A DNA stretch of 64,000 bases from Chlamydomonas sphaeroides (GCA_001662425.1 BDDC01000001.1:276032-340031); one strand, 5' to 3'. Positions 23,691 through 36,760 are shown, counted from the stretch's first letter. The notes: generated from the sequence alone by a model not told the origin. Numbers and translations are program-made.

Positions 23691-24629
23691 TCACTGCTGC
23701 AGCGCCTCAATGACGGCCTTGAGCCGCTCAATCTCCTCGGTGCGAGTGAGCAGCTCCTGGTAGTGCACCCGGAACACCACTGCGCGGCGCGGCGGCGGAG
23801 CCACGGGAACACATGCAGCACCATGATTGGGGAACACACGCGGCAGAAGTAGTATACCTTGGTAACACGCCGGCCCTCAGCGTGCTGCTGGCTTCCCACG
23901 GAGCAGGTGCCACGCCGCTCCGCACACCCGCTTCAGCGCTTCAGCCAGCGCACTCACCACCCCCTGGCCCGCTACCTCTTCCTCGCAGCTCCCGCGAGAC
24001 GCTCAACCAGCGGCTGCCCGGAACCTTTGGCGCCGTGCGCACCTGCATTGTTCTCCAGCTCCCGCTCTAGCTCGCCAATCTGGCTCTGCATCTCACGTTG
24101 CCGGGCCCCCGCCGCAGCAAGCAGCTCGTCCTTGCGCTCCAGCTCCGCGCGCAGCGCCGCTACCTCGTTCTCCAGCTGCGTCGACTGTTTCTGCTGGGCC
24201 TGTGGGGTTTTGCGTTTGGTGTGACGTGCAGAGTCCCGTGGGGGTCAAAAGTAGGGTAGGCGTGCCGCAGGGCCGCACCAGGGTGCCGCAGAGGCTTCAA
24301 CAGAGGGCCCTTGGGAACCCCCTTGAGGCACCCTGCCTATGCGCCTAGACCTTAGAAAACCACTCGTCAGTTACCTGAAGCTTGTGTTGGTACTGCGTGT
24401 GGTCTACCGCGCTGCTGTAACAATCCTCGTCTAGGTAGACTGCGTCCTCAACGAGAGCGCGCAGCGCGTGGGCGGCGGTGCGGGCATCCTCCAGCGTGTT
24501 GGGCAGCTCTGCGGTCCAGTCCTGCTGCGCTAGCGGCGCTCGGGCCCCGTCCGTGCCGTCCAGCACCGGAAGGGGGCGCATGGTCAGCGCGGGTGGCCCA
24601 TCCCTATGAGCGTGCGCATGCGCCATCAT
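23691..24629 (-). CDS. small coiled-coil protein
   Basis: Three exons: 24629-24375, 24199-24043, 23779-23691, in phase, about 166 aa. The start is the ATG ATG pair at 24629 (MMAHAHAHRDG); a later ATG at 24581 (MRPLPVLDG) is the main alternative. Residues ~25-85 are mixed helical (WTAELPNTLEDARTAAHAL, VEDAVYLDEDCYSS). From exon 2 on, the sequence is a heptad-rich coiled coil (QLENEVAALRAELERKDELL, IGELERELENN) ending in YQELLTRTEEIERLKAVIEA. No family is recognised. The short length and a coiled coil reaching the C-terminus suit a subunit of a larger complex. It shares its upstream region with the SFI1-like gene. Confidence 0.72.
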
Positions 24630-25017
24630 GGGTTTAGGCACGCGACGATCGCCGATCGGTCGCGAGGCAGTAACGTTTTTCAATTCATGGCGTGGCAATG
24701 GTCGTGTAGCTTGTGGGCTGGTGCACGGTGGATGCGGGAGTCCGAGAAGCTCTCAGTTGGTCAGGTCAGGCTTGTGTGGTTGTCTATAATCGGTTTTACG
24801 ATAGACTATGGCCATGCCATGGTTGCGCGTCTGGCCTCCGGGCGGTCGGGCCCTTCACCTTGGATCGCGGAACCATCCGTGCCTCTCGCTCTTGCCCCAC
24901 CTGCTTCCACCTGACCCAGCTCCCGCACCCTGCACTTACGCGACCAAACGCATTTACAGCTGCAGCGCGAATCCACAGAAATGACTTAGCAGTGCGCTTC
25001 TCTGACCGGCTCTGACC
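24630..25017. promoter_or_regulatory. bidirectional promoter region (coiled-coil / SFI1-like genes)
   Basis: Only 388 bp separate two divergent start codons, so both promoters must lie here or overlap. The part at 24775-24815 is AT-rich with a short interrupted inverted repeat (GTCTAT/ATAGAC). No clear TATA box. Confidence 0.4.
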
Positions 25018-28000
25018 ATGTCTGAGCCACGCTCCGCGCGCGCGGAGGACGACCGACTTAGCCATAGGTGGGTCTTGAGACACTTACAAAATGCAGTCTC
25101 TTCAGCCGGCGTTGGCGCAACCCGCTACCACCGCTATAACCATGGCCCGCATGCAGGAGCTCTGTTGTCAGCGCGCCGCGGGGGTCGCCTAAACCGCCTC
25201 CTAACGAGTCAGCTATCAGCCGTAGCTCACAGCGGCGTCACTCGCCTTCGCCAAGCGACCGAAGCAACCGGCCCGACCAATCGCACCACAGCTACTCCGT
25301 GCGTGGCTTGGCCGAGGAGTCAGAGGTGTCTAGCCAGTCCTACCGATCGGACGGCGGTAAGCAGCTAGAAGCGCCGGGGTTGCGGCCCACGAAGCTGCCC
25401 CTGCCACGGCTAGTTGACACGTGGGGGTGCACTTCCACGCGCAGGGCGGCGAGGGGGCCGGCGAGAGGACTACAGCGATGACGACCGGCGCCGCAGCGGC
25501 CGCCACGGCCACGACAGCTCTAACTATAGCCACAGCGACGACCAGTACTCCTCTGACTACGAGTCGGAAGAGAGCGTCAGCGTCAGCGACAGCCGCTCCT
25601 ACAGCCGCAGCTACGATGACCGCAGCAGCCCCACCGCCACCCACACAAGCGCGTCTCGGGACGACCACGACAACCGCGGCGGCAGGTGCGGACTCGCCGC
25701 ACGACACACGAAGCGCATCTGGGCCGGGCGTAAAAGAGCCCACTGGCGCTACACTGGCGCATCATCGGGATGGAACCCCGCGCCCTGAGCGGCGTTGCGG
25801 CCCCGCAGCCTCCCTGTTGCTGCAAACGCCGCCGGCCTGCCGCTGCCCGTCTCGCGCCACGCCTCCCTCGCCGCCGCCACAGGTACCAGGGCGACGTGAG
25901 CGCATGGGGTCGCAAGCGCGTCAACCCGCGCGCTGACCCCAACGAGAGCGAGGACACGCTCAGCAGCGGGCTCAGCCCGCGCGGCTCCGAGGGTGATGCG
26001 CGCGCCGCGTTCGACCCCGAGGAGGCCAAGCGCGCGCTGGTGTACCAAGCAGGTGGGGCCTCAGCCAGGGTCGCCTGAATTGGCCGAGCAGCTGACCGCG
26101 TACAACCCGAGCAAGGACTGGCCGCAGACACTGGGCATACGCTGGCGTATGGTTGGCGGTGGACCGGCGGGCTCCATTGGATAGCCGGGGACGGGTCTCA
26201 CTGACCCTTATCAAGGGTACGCCGCGCAACGCCGTGCCCGTGCCGCAGGTATGTACGCACGCGCCCAGACGATGCGGCGCGAGGGCACTGCGCCCAAGAC
26301 CATGGGCATCGCGGACGACCTGCCCAACCGCTTTGCGCTGGAGCAGCTCAGCACGCTGGCGGGCATGGCCAACAAGGTGGGCGCCACTGGGGGAGGAAGT
26401 GGGCGGACGCTGGAAGGGATCTCACAATGCGCGGCAGGGCGGCCGCCGGCCGCTGCTGGTGCCGTGGCGAGTGGATCGATGTGCTGGAGCTGGAGGGCGG
26501 CGGTGGGCTGCGGAGATTTGGAGCACACGGGACAAGAAGGCGGCAGGGAGTAGGGCCCACGTTGCCAGCGCCGAACGGAACCGAAAGCAGCTGCCAGGGC
26601 CCCTCAGCCGAGATGCCATCCGTGCGTGCTGGCGGCGCCGCTGCCGTGCGCAGGTGCAAGCCGCCATCGAGCACAACCGCAAGGTGTTTGCCAACCGCGT
26701 GCGCATGGAGGACCGCGCGCTGGCCAAGAAGGCGTTCGACGCCTGGCGCGCGGCGCGCTTCGGCAGCGTGGCCAAGCAGCAGCTGCTGCGCCGCGCCATC
26801 GCGCGGCTGCAGCGCGGGCTGCTCAGCCGCGCGTTCCTGGCGTGGAAGGACAAGTTCCACCTGGTGGACAAGTACCTGGCCATGCGGAGAAAGGTGGGGC
26901 GGCGACTGGCTGGGGCGGGGCGGGGGAAGGGAAGGGCAGGGAGCCGGGGAGGTGCGTGCTGCCTACGTCGCTTCAGCTACCTGGCCATGCGGGAAAGGGC
27001 GGGGTGGAACGGGGCGAGGGAAGGGAGGGAGTTGGTAAGTTGCGTGCTGCTCATGTTGCCGCATGAGTGCTCCGGTCATGCGGGAACGGTGAGGCCAAAT
27101 GAAGCTTGGGGGCCGGGGCTTGGCGGTGCGGTCATAGTTGGGGCGGCGTTCCCGTCCAGAGGTGATGATGGGGATGGCCGCCTCCGCGCTGCGACAAACG
27201 GTGTGTCCCACGCATTCCCACCGTGCTCCGCGCCTGCCCTCGCTCGGTCGTGCTGGTTGGGTGTGCAGGTGACGGCCACCATCAACCGTGGGCGGCTCAA
27301 GCGCTGCATGACCGAGTGGCGGGAGCTGTGCAAGGAGCGGTGGTGGAAGAACCAGATGGCTGCCAGGGACGCGCAGGTGCCCGGGCGGACCGATGAAGGG
27401 GGGAACGCACGGCTCTCTGGGGCAGCGGCTGCGCAGCGGTGCCGCAGTCTGGGGTCGGGGCCGCCCCCAAGCGCAGGGGCAACACAAGTTGCCTGCGCGG
27501 TGTGCCGGTTGCCTGACCGTGTTCCGTGCCTCTGCAGATCCACGCGCTCAATATCAAAATCGAGGGCTTTGAGAAGCGGCCCATTGTCGTCATCCGTCGC
27601 CGGCGGCTGTACGCCATCATGGAGGTGCGCACGGCATACGGTTTGGCTTCCCGCGCATGCGCGACCCGTGGGCTCCGTGCAGCACGCCTGTGCTAGCCAG
27701 GACACAGGGGATGCAGGAGGGCTTGGGTCCGTGTCCGAGCCTCCTCCATTGACGTGGGTGCATGTGGTGCTTGCGCGCCTGCAGGCGTGGTTCGCGGCCA
27801 GCGCCGACCGGCGGCGGCGGCGCATGCGGCGAGAGCGGGCGGTCAAGTACTGGATCAACATGACGTACATCAAGGCCTGGAACAGCTGGTGCGTGTGGCA
27901 GCCTGACAGCGTGCCTGGAGCAGGGAATGGACCATGCGGACCATGCCGCCGGTGTGCAGCGGCCTGATCCGCCACTACCCAAGCTGGTGCTTCTCACGGC

Positions 28001-30461
28001 TGGTGCCTCTTCTTTACCACCAGCATGTTGACGTGCTCAGCGGTTTCTACCTAGCCGGTTCCCCCTGCGCTCGTGGCGGCGCCGTTGTGTTGATGCGGGG
28101 TTCACCAAACTGCCGGCCTTCCCCTCCGCTGCTCCGCAGGCGCGAGTTCACGGAGGAGAGCATCCGCCGGAAAAACCTGCTCAAGAAGGTGGGCATGCGC
28201 ATCTCGCACTACCACATTTGGCTGGCCTGGAACAAGTGGATGGAGCTGGTGGAGGAGAAGCGCGGCGAGCGCGGCCGGCTCAACAAGGCGGTGCTGTTCT
28301 GGACCAAGGCCAACCTGACCAAGGGCTGGAACCAGTGGCGCTGGTACGTGGCGTATCGCCGCGAGAAGAAGCAGATCATCCAGCGCTGGAAGCACCCCAT
28401 GAAGGTTCGCGTTCTGGGGGCTTGGCGCGGCGCATGGGTGTGCCTGCATGTACAAGCACCAGTCACAGAGTAAGGCTGCTGGCCTGGGGGCGGGACAAGG
28501 CATCAGCACTCAGCCTGGGCCTGTGTGTCCTGTGCCTCGGGCGTGTTGCACTGCAGGGCCGCGCGCTGCGGGGCTGGATCGCTGCGGTGGAGTGGCGGAA
28601 GCGCATGCGGCTCATCCTGCAGCGCGCCATGCAGCGGCTCATGAAGCGGCAGCTCATCCTGGCGTGGGAGGCCTGGTGGGAGGCCATCGACGAGCGCAAG
28701 ATGGAGGAGACGCTCACCACCAAGGAGCAGCTCGTGGTGCGGCGGGGGTGCAACTGTTGCGCTCGTTGCTGGCGCCGTGGCTGCGACGGCAAAGGCCGAG
28801 CCGGCTGTGGGTGGCGAGCAGCGCGAGGGTGCGAGCGCGTGCCTTGCCCCCGGTCCCTGCGCGCAGGTGGCGGTCAAGGAGCTGCGCGAGGAGAACGAGC
28901 GGCTGCGGCGCGACAACGAGCGCTTCGTGCGCCTCATCGACAGCGGGGAGTGGGGCCGCGGCCGCGTGGGCGAGCTGGTGTCGGCAGGTGAGGTCACGGC
29001 TGGGCCAGCGAGGTTGTCTGGGTTGGGGAGCCGGGGCCATGCGCGAGGGGGCCATGCGCTGCGGCCACACCACGCAGCAACCACTGCCCTGCCCGCCGCT
29101 GCGCCTTGCTTGCCCGCAGCGTGTGGTGCAAGTGGCGCCCATGCTGGCACCGCCTGTGCACCGCCGCACGTTGGCATGCACCACCCGTTCCCAGCACCTC
29201 ATTGCGCCATCCCGCCCCCCACCGGCCGCCCGCAGGCGAGATCCTCAAGGGCGAGCGCGACGCGCTGCTCAAGCTCATCCAGAGCCTGCGCCGCGAGTAC
29301 GAGGCGGTGCAGTCGGCCAAGGTGGCGCAGGACGAGGAGATGCGCGCGCTCAAGGAGCGCATGCTGCTCGGGGTGAGCCCAGCCACCGCCGCACTGCTCG
29401 TCTTCAGCCCGGCCGCAGCGCTCGCCCACGTGCTGCTACGCAAACTGACACGACCGCCTCTGCTGACTGTGCCCCGCTTGTGGTGGTGCTGTGCCGCGCT
29501 GCGCGCAGGGCGCCGCGCGCAACCGAATGCTGGTCAAGGGCGGCAGCGCCTTCAACGCGCTCGTCCGCGCCATGAAGCAGGACCTGGTGGAGGGAGGCCC
29601 CGGCGCGGCGGCCGGCGCGCGCGACCCCAACCTGCTGTACCAGGTTGGTACGAGTGGCCTCTACCCCCTCCCCAGTCCTACCGCACATGACCCGCCACGC
29701 TTTGCACCAGCGCGCCCCAAGGCGGCAGGCCGCGAAGCAACCGAATAGACCTGTGCTCTGCTGTTACGCTTCCGCGCCGCTCCCGCACGCCTCCTAAATC
29801 CCGACCACGCCGAACCTGGGCGGCCCGCAGGTGGACAAGCTGTCGATGGACCAGGTGACGGTGTTCCCGGACGGGGAGCTCAACGTGCAGGCCGTGGCCT
29901 CGGTGCCCGGCGCCGCCGCCTTCACGCGGCCCATCAGCGCAGGTACGCAGCTGAGCCCACACCTGCTGCTGGGGCCACATTGCCCACTGCTACTGCCGCT
30001 GCGCCGCGGCCTCACCACAAGCTGCCGGGACAGCTGCCCCAGCGCGAAGTCCTGCCAGGCCACTGCCCGCCGCGCCAGCGGTTTCGGGGTTGGACCTGCC
30101 TCGCCCGCAACCCGCTCTGCCGCCCTGCGTGTGCCCTGCCGCAGGCCGCGGCCTGCGCAACCCGCCTATCATTCCGGGCCCCGTGCAGCCCATGCGCATG
30201 CCCGCCGGCTACCCCGGCGCCGCCGCGTCGCCCGGTCGCGCGGGGCCCTCAGGCGCTGGCCGGCCGCTGGCGGTGGGCGCTGCGTCGCCCGGCGGTGGGC
30301 GGGCTGTGAGCCGGGAGGAGGTGGTGGCGCGGCTGCAGAGCCTGAGCAAGGAGGAGCTGGACAGCTTCGAGGCAGCGCTGCGGGCGCAGAAGGCGGCGGC
30401 GGGCGTGGGGATGCGAGGCGACCCTGGGCGACCCGGCGGCCTGGCGTCGTCATACCGCTGA
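25018..30461 (+). CDS. SFI1-like Trp-repeat protein, probable centrin-binding or basal-body component
   Basis: Sixteen exons: 25018-25067, 25157-25356, 25445-25685, 25883-26052, 26249-26376, 26654-26893, 27269-27376, 27538-27624, 27785-27888, 28140-28404, 28557-28736, 28867-28987, 29236-29372, 29509-29643, 29831-29942, 30145-30461. They join in phase to about 864 aa. Residues 1-~220 are a disordered Ser/Arg/Asp/Tyr-rich region. Residues ~265-590 carry spaced Trp-centred helical repeats (AFDAWRAARF, AFLAWKDKF, CMTEWRELCK, IKAWNSWREF, LAWNKWMEL, TKGWNQWRW, LRGWIAAVEW, LAWEAWWEAI), the pattern of Sfi1-type centrin-binding repeats. A coiled coil follows (LREENERLRRDNERF, LIQSLRREYEAV). The C-terminal third is Pro/Gly/Ala-rich, with a short terminal helix (VVARLQSLSKEELDSFEAAL). 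A centrosome or basal-body scaffold role is inferred from the repeats. Another Trp-repeat ciliary protein is the main alternative. Confidence 0.82.
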
Positions 30462-31245
30462 TGCGCGGCGGCGGGCGTGCGTGGTGCTGCGAGGCGGGGC
30501 CAATGCCCTGTCGTGGTGGGGCAAGGGGTTGCATGGGCGGTGGTGAAATGGGATGGTGGCTGTGTAGGGTGCGTAAGAGCTCGAGATCGAGTGGCGACTA
30601 GGCGCGGCGCCAGGACATGACCGCAGGCGGACATGACCGCGCAGCGAAATAACGCGCGGCAGCTACAAACATGAGATGTGGCGATAGCGTGCCTGGCGGC
30701 CCGTGGATGGGCTAGCGGGCCCACGCGATGGAGGCCAATAGGTGTGGTGTTGAGGGTTAAGGTGCTCTTAGCTAACTCTCAGCCAGCACGGCCACGCGAT
30801 ACGCATCACCCACAGGACGCGTTCTTACATAGCTGCTGAAAGCTCGGCCACGCGGAAACGTGAAGGTTCTTGGACTTGGCCGCACAGCGGCATGCCTTTA
30901 CAAGGTTCCAACGGGCCTCGCGCGACCAGGGGTGCTCCGCCCGTGCCAAGTACAGAGTGTGCACGCCCGCCTGATACGGCAACTTGCATGCCGGTCATAT
31001 CGCCGACAACACGGCTACGGGCCCTCCCCTTGTCAGCGGTCCTCGCTTCTGAGGACGCGCCGGCCTCCTTCCTCCATCAAAGGCGTTCGCTTGGAGACCA
31101 TGCCCCAAATGCAAAAGCGCGCCGTCGTTCGCAGTCCGGCGCCAACGACGCAATGCACCACCCATGACACGCATACGCACCACCAACACGCAGACAGGAC
31201 ACATGCATTAAAACACTGAAGGCAATGCGGCGGCACGCGCGTCGC
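30462..31245. other. convergent intergenic region
   Basis: 3' flanks of the SFI1-like gene (+) and the hnRNP-like gene (-). On the minus strand TGTAA signals occur about 350-420 bp past the hnRNP stop (reverse complements at 30826 and 30898). Nothing else is seen. Confidence 0.4.
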
Positions 31246-34200
31246 TTAGTACGGCGTGTACCGCGCGCCGCCCGCAGCGCCCCCGCGCCCTGGCGCCGGC
31301 CCCGCGGATGGTGGCCGGGCGCCGCCGCTGCCGCCCGTGTAGCCGCCTGACCCGCCCGTGTAGCCACCGCGGCCGCCGCTGCCCCCCGTGTAGCCCCCAG
31401 AACCAGCCTGGTACCCTGCGCCGAGCAGCCATAGGAAGAAGCAAGCCGGGGAGGGAGGGGCTGGGGGTCAGCCGGAAGGTACATATGGAGTCGGCAGGGA
31501 GCGACAGCGCGGGCGGCCTCGCTGCCGGTGCAGGACAAGCGACAAGCCAATGCCCCATTTCTTCAACAACAATGTGCCAACCCCGGTCTGCCATGGCCGT
31601 GTATCTCTAGCGGCCGGCAAGACGCAGCACTCACCGCCGCTGGGCGGCGCGTAGCTGCCGCTCGCCGCGCGTGCCGCCGGCGGCGGTGCGCCGTACGCAC
31701 CGCCGCCGCCACCGCCGCCTGCGTAGGCCCCGCGCTCGCTGCCGCCGCCACCGCTGTAGCCGCCGCGCTCGCCGCCACCGCCGCCGTAGCCGCCCCGCTC
31801 TCCGCCGTACCCTGCCCGCTCTCCCCCATAGCCGCCGCGCTCCCCACCGTAGGACGGCGCGGCCCGCTCTCCGCCGTAGCCACCGGCCCGCTCGCCGTAG
31901 CCACCGCCTCCGCCTCGCGGCTGCTCGCCACCGTAACCAGAGCGTGGCGCCGGTGGCGGCGGTGGCCCCCGGCCGCCGCCGCCGCCGTACCGCTCCTCCC
32001 TGCCGCCACCATAGCCGGCCTCCCGGCCATAGCCGCCGCCGCCGCTGCCCTCGTAGCCTGCAATCCAGCAACCACCGGCATGGGGGCCAGGTCAGCGGGC
32101 CCACAAGAAACCACGCGACACCACAGGCAACAGGCCAGGTCCCCTCTACACTCCCGCTCCCCCATGCCAGTTAAAAATAAATAAACGCCGAACGCCGGCG
32201 ACCTTACCGTAGTCACCACCCCGGCCGCTGTACTTCTCGCCTCCATAGCCGCGCTCCTCATAGCCGCCGCCGCCACCACCGCCGCGGCCACCGCTGCCAT
32301 AGCCACGCTCGGCGTACTCTGCCGGGCCACGCCCCTCGCCGCGCTCGTCGGCGCCGTGCTCGCGAGCCGGCGGGCCCCGGCGAATGGGCCCTCCCGAGCC
32401 GCCCCGGGGCGCGGGGGCCTCCTCGTGGTACCCCGCGGCGGCAGCAGACCCGATAACGTAGCCAAACTGCGGGGTCGGGGGCGCGAGTGCGGCCGTCGGC
32501 GTCCGCTGGCCGCGCAGCGAGTCTTGCAGAGCTATGCGCGTCGACCATGAACAGCATACAGCGAAGGATTGCGTTATGCCCTTGAGAAGAGCATCCCATG
32601 AGGGCCACGGCTGAACGACTAGAGAGGGCGAGAATACTCGCAACATGACCCCCAACGGCGCCTCCCGTGACGCGCCGCACGGCCGCACCTGGCTGCTGGG
32701 CATCATGACGGGCATCATGGGCATGCCGGGGTAGCCACCGTACCCGTAGCCGTACCCGTAACCCTCGTACTCGTCCTCGTAGCCCTCCTCGTAGCCGTAG
32801 TCGTATCCCCACTCGTCGTAACCCCCGTAGTCCGCCGCGGCGTAGCCGCCGCCGCCGCGGCCACCGTAGCCGCTGCGGCCGCCCGGGCCACCCCGCCCGC
32901 CGGGCCCGCCGCGCGGGGGGCCGCGGCCGCCTGCGTATCGCACATCACAACAACGCATCAATAACCGTGTAGCCGCGCCGGGCTTAGGACACAACCCCTC
33001 TGTGCGGCTGCCTCAGGGCTGCACGCAACCTCTGCGCCTACCGGCCACATGCCCCCGGCGCACCTCCGCGGCCGGGCGGCCCGTAGCCGCGCTGCGGCGG
33101 GTAGCCGTACCCCGGCGGCCCGTATCCGCGCATGCCGCCCGGGCCACCGGGGCCGCCGCCGTCTTCACCGCGCTGCACCTGCGGCTTAGCCATGTGCACC
33201 TGAAGGGTACCCGTAGGGTGGTGGGGATGAGCGCAGGCGGCGCGGGTGCAGGTGGCGGTCAGCCGGCATGGTCGCTAGTTTAGAGCGGGTCGCATGTCGT
33301 AAGTCAACGCTGTGCCCCGGCCCGGGCAGTCGAGCTCGATGTGCTGCGCCCCGGGCGCCGAGGTGAAGGTCCCCATGGGCACCACCGCAGTCAACGCAAC
33401 GCACAATGAGCTCCTTGTCCGCCATCACGGGCTTCTTAGTCTCCGCCTCGCCGACGGCCTTGACGGCGGCCGAGCGGTCCGCAAAGTTGACGAACGCATA
33501 GTTGCGAAGCTTGGTCGGGTCGTCGGGCGAGAAGAGCATCGTCACGCGCTCGATCTGGCAGGGGCAAGGGTGAGGGCGCAGCGCGGGCATGGAGGACGTG
33601 GGCGGTAAGCGGCGGCTTGACGTGCACTGCGCTGGACCCATGACCCCGTGTCCCAAGGGATGCGCTTGATCAGAGCAGCCGGGCGGTGGACGCACCGGGC
33701 CGAAGGGCGTGAACTGCTTGCGCAGGTCCTCCTCCGTGTAGTGCTCCGGCAGGTTGCCCACGTAGATAGACTTAACCTGCAGCGCCACGCAGCGCAAAGC
33801 AGGGTCGAAGGAATCTTACAGTTGGGTGGGAATCACACGAAGTCTCTACAGCCGCCCCGGGTCATGGGCCATGCAAACGGAAAGTACGGTACGAGCCACC
33901 ACCGGGGCCGTTTCATGGCGCCTTCGCCGCCCCGACACTACCAGCGGCGGCCCTCGCTCACCTTCTCGGTGCCAATCTCGTCGCGCTTGGGGTCGGCCCA
34001 CATGACTTGCACCATGTGGCCCCGCACCCGGAACTCGGGCCGCGCCAGGCGCCGCAGCGCCAGCGTGGCGGCCGCGTTGTTGTAAAACGCGATGAAGCCG
34101 AAGCCGCGCGCCTGGTTGGTCTCCTTGTCAAGCATGATCTCCACCTTCTCCACGCCTGAATAACGGGGAGGCAGGGCGCGGCGTGTGGCGGCGGCGTTGA

Positions 34201-36134
34201 GGCGGACGGCAAGGCGAGCGAACGGGCAGGCAGCTGCGCCATGCTCGCAGGGTGCAGCCGCATCAGGCGGCGCGTCGGGATCCTAGCGGCAGGTGAGGGT
34301 CCGGCTCCCGTGCCCTGTGGCATCCCCGGGGCCCCCTTAGCCGTTCACGAGGCAGCGCAGTAGCTCGGCACGCACCCTGCACCTCGGCCGACAGCAGCGC
34401 CTCCAGCTCTTCGCGGCTGATGTCGCGCGGCAGCGAGCCAATGTACAGCTTGCTCTTGACGATGGAGGCTACCACGTTGCACTGCCGGGGCGCCAGGGAG
34501 GGGGGCGCGTGGAGGGCCGGCCAGCCACGGCAGACACCCGAGGCGCACAAGCCCAATGACTGAGGCAGGAGCCCCCCGGCCCATACCCGATGAGAGGGCC
34601 ACGAACAAGATTACGCGCGCAGCCCAGCCCACATATGCGACCGTCCTACCCTGCGGCCCGGGAAGCCCGTGACGTCGCGCGACTCCAGCAGCGTCATGGC
34701 CTTGTCCGCAGCCTCGCGCGTCTTGTAGACACAGAAGCAGTAGCTGCGGGCAGCAGGAGCAGCGAGCGAGGCGGAGGTCAAGCAACAGGCCGCTCCAGGC
34801 CGCGCGCCGCACTTCACCCTTTGCCCGCCAACTCGGATATCAGTCGCGTGGAGGCCCCTGTCCCCGCGCGCCTCCTCCCCGCGGCTGGGAGGGGTGCGGG
34901 CCAAGTGCTCCGGCAGCCCAATGACGCAGTGCCACGCCGCAGGCCCCCCGGCCTCACCCCTTGTTGGTGTTGTTCTCGCGGTCCTTGGGGATGCGCATAG
35001 CAAACACCTCGCCCGCCAGCTCGCAGAAGGCGCGCAGCTGCGCGTCCGAGGCCTCGCGGGGCACCTTGGAGATGAACACCTGTGCCGTGGAGGCGGGGCG
35101 GAGGGCCGGGTGAAGCGGGTGGGCAGTATGGGAGGACCAGCGAGCCATCGCGGGGGCTGCGGCTGGCTCGGAATGGGTAAACTGTGCGGTCTGAGGGTGC
35201 AGGAAAGTGGTATGGGCGGAGGCGTGGAGTCTGGGCTGTGGGCTACGGCGAACGCGACCCATACAGGTAGCAGCACGAGGTGCGCGCTGGGATCGCCATA
35301 ACATGCGCTGCGTGGCACCGCAGCACCCTCAGCGTACCTCCGTGCCGTGCGGTGGCTGCTTCATAGGGTCATCGCCGTCCGCGACCCTACGCAAGGGGAC
35401 CAGGAGCAACAGAGACGAGTTGGGTGCGCGTCAATACACGGGGCACAACATGCAGGGTGTCAGCAGCAGCCGGCTCAGCAGGCATGAAGCAACGCTGCTG
35501 TCATTTGGGCGCTTCGCTCAAGAGCAGCGGGCGGAGCCTACCCTGGCTGCTCCTCTTGCTGCTCTTCGTTGCGCTGCCGCTCATCCTCGGCCGTCGCCAT
35601 CTCCTGCTCCCGCTTCTCCTCGTGGCTTTGGCCTTGGTCCTGGGCCTCGGGCTTGCCCTGTTCCCCGGGTTTCTCCTGGTCGGCGTCGGCCTCGCCACGT
35701 TTTGATTCGTTCCTCGCGGCAGCGTCGTCGTCCTTCATGCCAGCGTCGTCGTCAGCGCCCCCGCTGCCGCCACCGTCCCCAGCGGCGTCAGCCTGACCCT
35801 GCGGACAGCGAAACGCACGGAAATTGCCACGAAAGTTCTGCATTGAGCACGTTCGCGTTGCAAAGGAAGCAGGCACGCGATAGGCACAAGGAAACACGGC
35901 GTTGCTCGGTGCATGCGGCACCTGGTCAGCAGCGCCCTCGCCGCCAGCATCCTCCATGCCGTCAGCGTTTGCGTCGGCGGCATAGTCCTGGCAACATGTG
36001 AAAGCAGGCCAGTGTGTTGGCGGGAACTCTGGCCATTCGGGAACGCGACTGCCGATCCCGTCGCAAAGGCTCACCTCGCCCATGTCTTCGCCAATGCCAG
36101 CGTCCTCAGCGTATTGCTCCTGATCATCTGCCAT
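31246..36134 (-). CDS. hnRNP Q/R-like RNA-binding protein (three RRMs, RGG/GYGG tail)
   Basis: Fifteen exons: 36134-36075, 35987-35922, 35798-35542, 35386-35338, 35079-34958, 34743-34650, 34481-34376, 34155-33962, 33776-33696, 33554-33405, 33199-33064, 32930-32689, 32466-32208, 32057-31635, 31415-31246. They join in phase to about 802 aa. Residues 1-~135 are acidic and Gln-rich. The PPHGTEVFI linker leads into RRM1 (VFISKV; KGYCFCVY), then RRM2 (LYIGSL; RGFGFIAF) and RRM3 (IYVGNL; RNYAFVNF). From ~395 the tail is Gly/Tyr/Arg-rich (GYGGERGGYGG type). This order matches the hnRNP Q/SYNCRIP family and its plant relatives. It should bind RNA in the nucleus or cytoplasm and act in splicing, mRNA stability or translation. 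RRM1 has an atypical RNP1 (Cys at aromatic positions), so it may bind RNA weakly. The small fourth exon was placed from the PPHG motif. Confidence 0.88.
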
Positions 36135-36750
36135 TTGTGGACAGCCGAGGCCCAGGCCGCGGTTGCCACCAAGTTGAAGTCTGTGACGTGTGAGATAGCC
36201 CGCGCTCAGTCCCTACGTAACAGTCGTAGTGCTGTAAAGCAGAAGCAGAGAGGATCAGCAGCAAGGAGCATGTATCAGAGCAGTTCACGGCGGGAATGTG
36301 GCGAAGTGGAGCAGGAAGGTGTCTGCCGCGTGAGCGGTAGCAAAGGGTGCGTGAGGCGGTAGCGGGCACATGCTGCTCGGTCCAGCGGTGCGCCTTCAAG
36401 CTCAGCGTACTTAAGATGCGCGGCGCGAGAAACTTGAACGGACCTGTGGTGCTGTGTTGCTTTGGCCACAGAGACGTATGTACCCGCGCGGTAATGTCGG
36501 TCTCACTTGCGGCGGCAGGCGCCAAGGCGCGCGAACGACACGATGTGGCGCCTTCCCCCGTGCTCCCCCGCAGCCCCGCGCCCCCCCCCCGCACGCCGAC
36601 CCCACACCCCAACCGACCAACTACTGCTCCCCACGGACCCCACCGCTCCGCGCACTGAGCCAACGGAAATACGAGGCTGCAGTCGATATCAGACAATACG
36701 ACAGTAAAAAATTTATGCGGCAAGGAAAGCGCGCCTTGGTGTCACTTTCA

Positions 36751-36760
36751 CTTTATAACC
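36751..36760 (+). promoter_or_regulatory. TATA-like element
   Basis: CTTTATAACC lies about 75 bp before the ATG at 36829 in otherwise GC-rich DNA. It supports, weakly, the small gene that follows. Confidence 0.3.

Noticed and set aside
26053..26068. A 16-nt intron in the SFI1-like gene joining to the frame at 26069-26160
   Set aside because: Too short to be spliced. The acceptor at 26247-26248 keeps phase and leads into a well-formed exon.
26153..27967. 604-codon open frame on the plus strand
   Set aside because: It reads through introns of the SFI1-like gene and only partly shares its frame. The phased exons with Trp repeats explain the region better.
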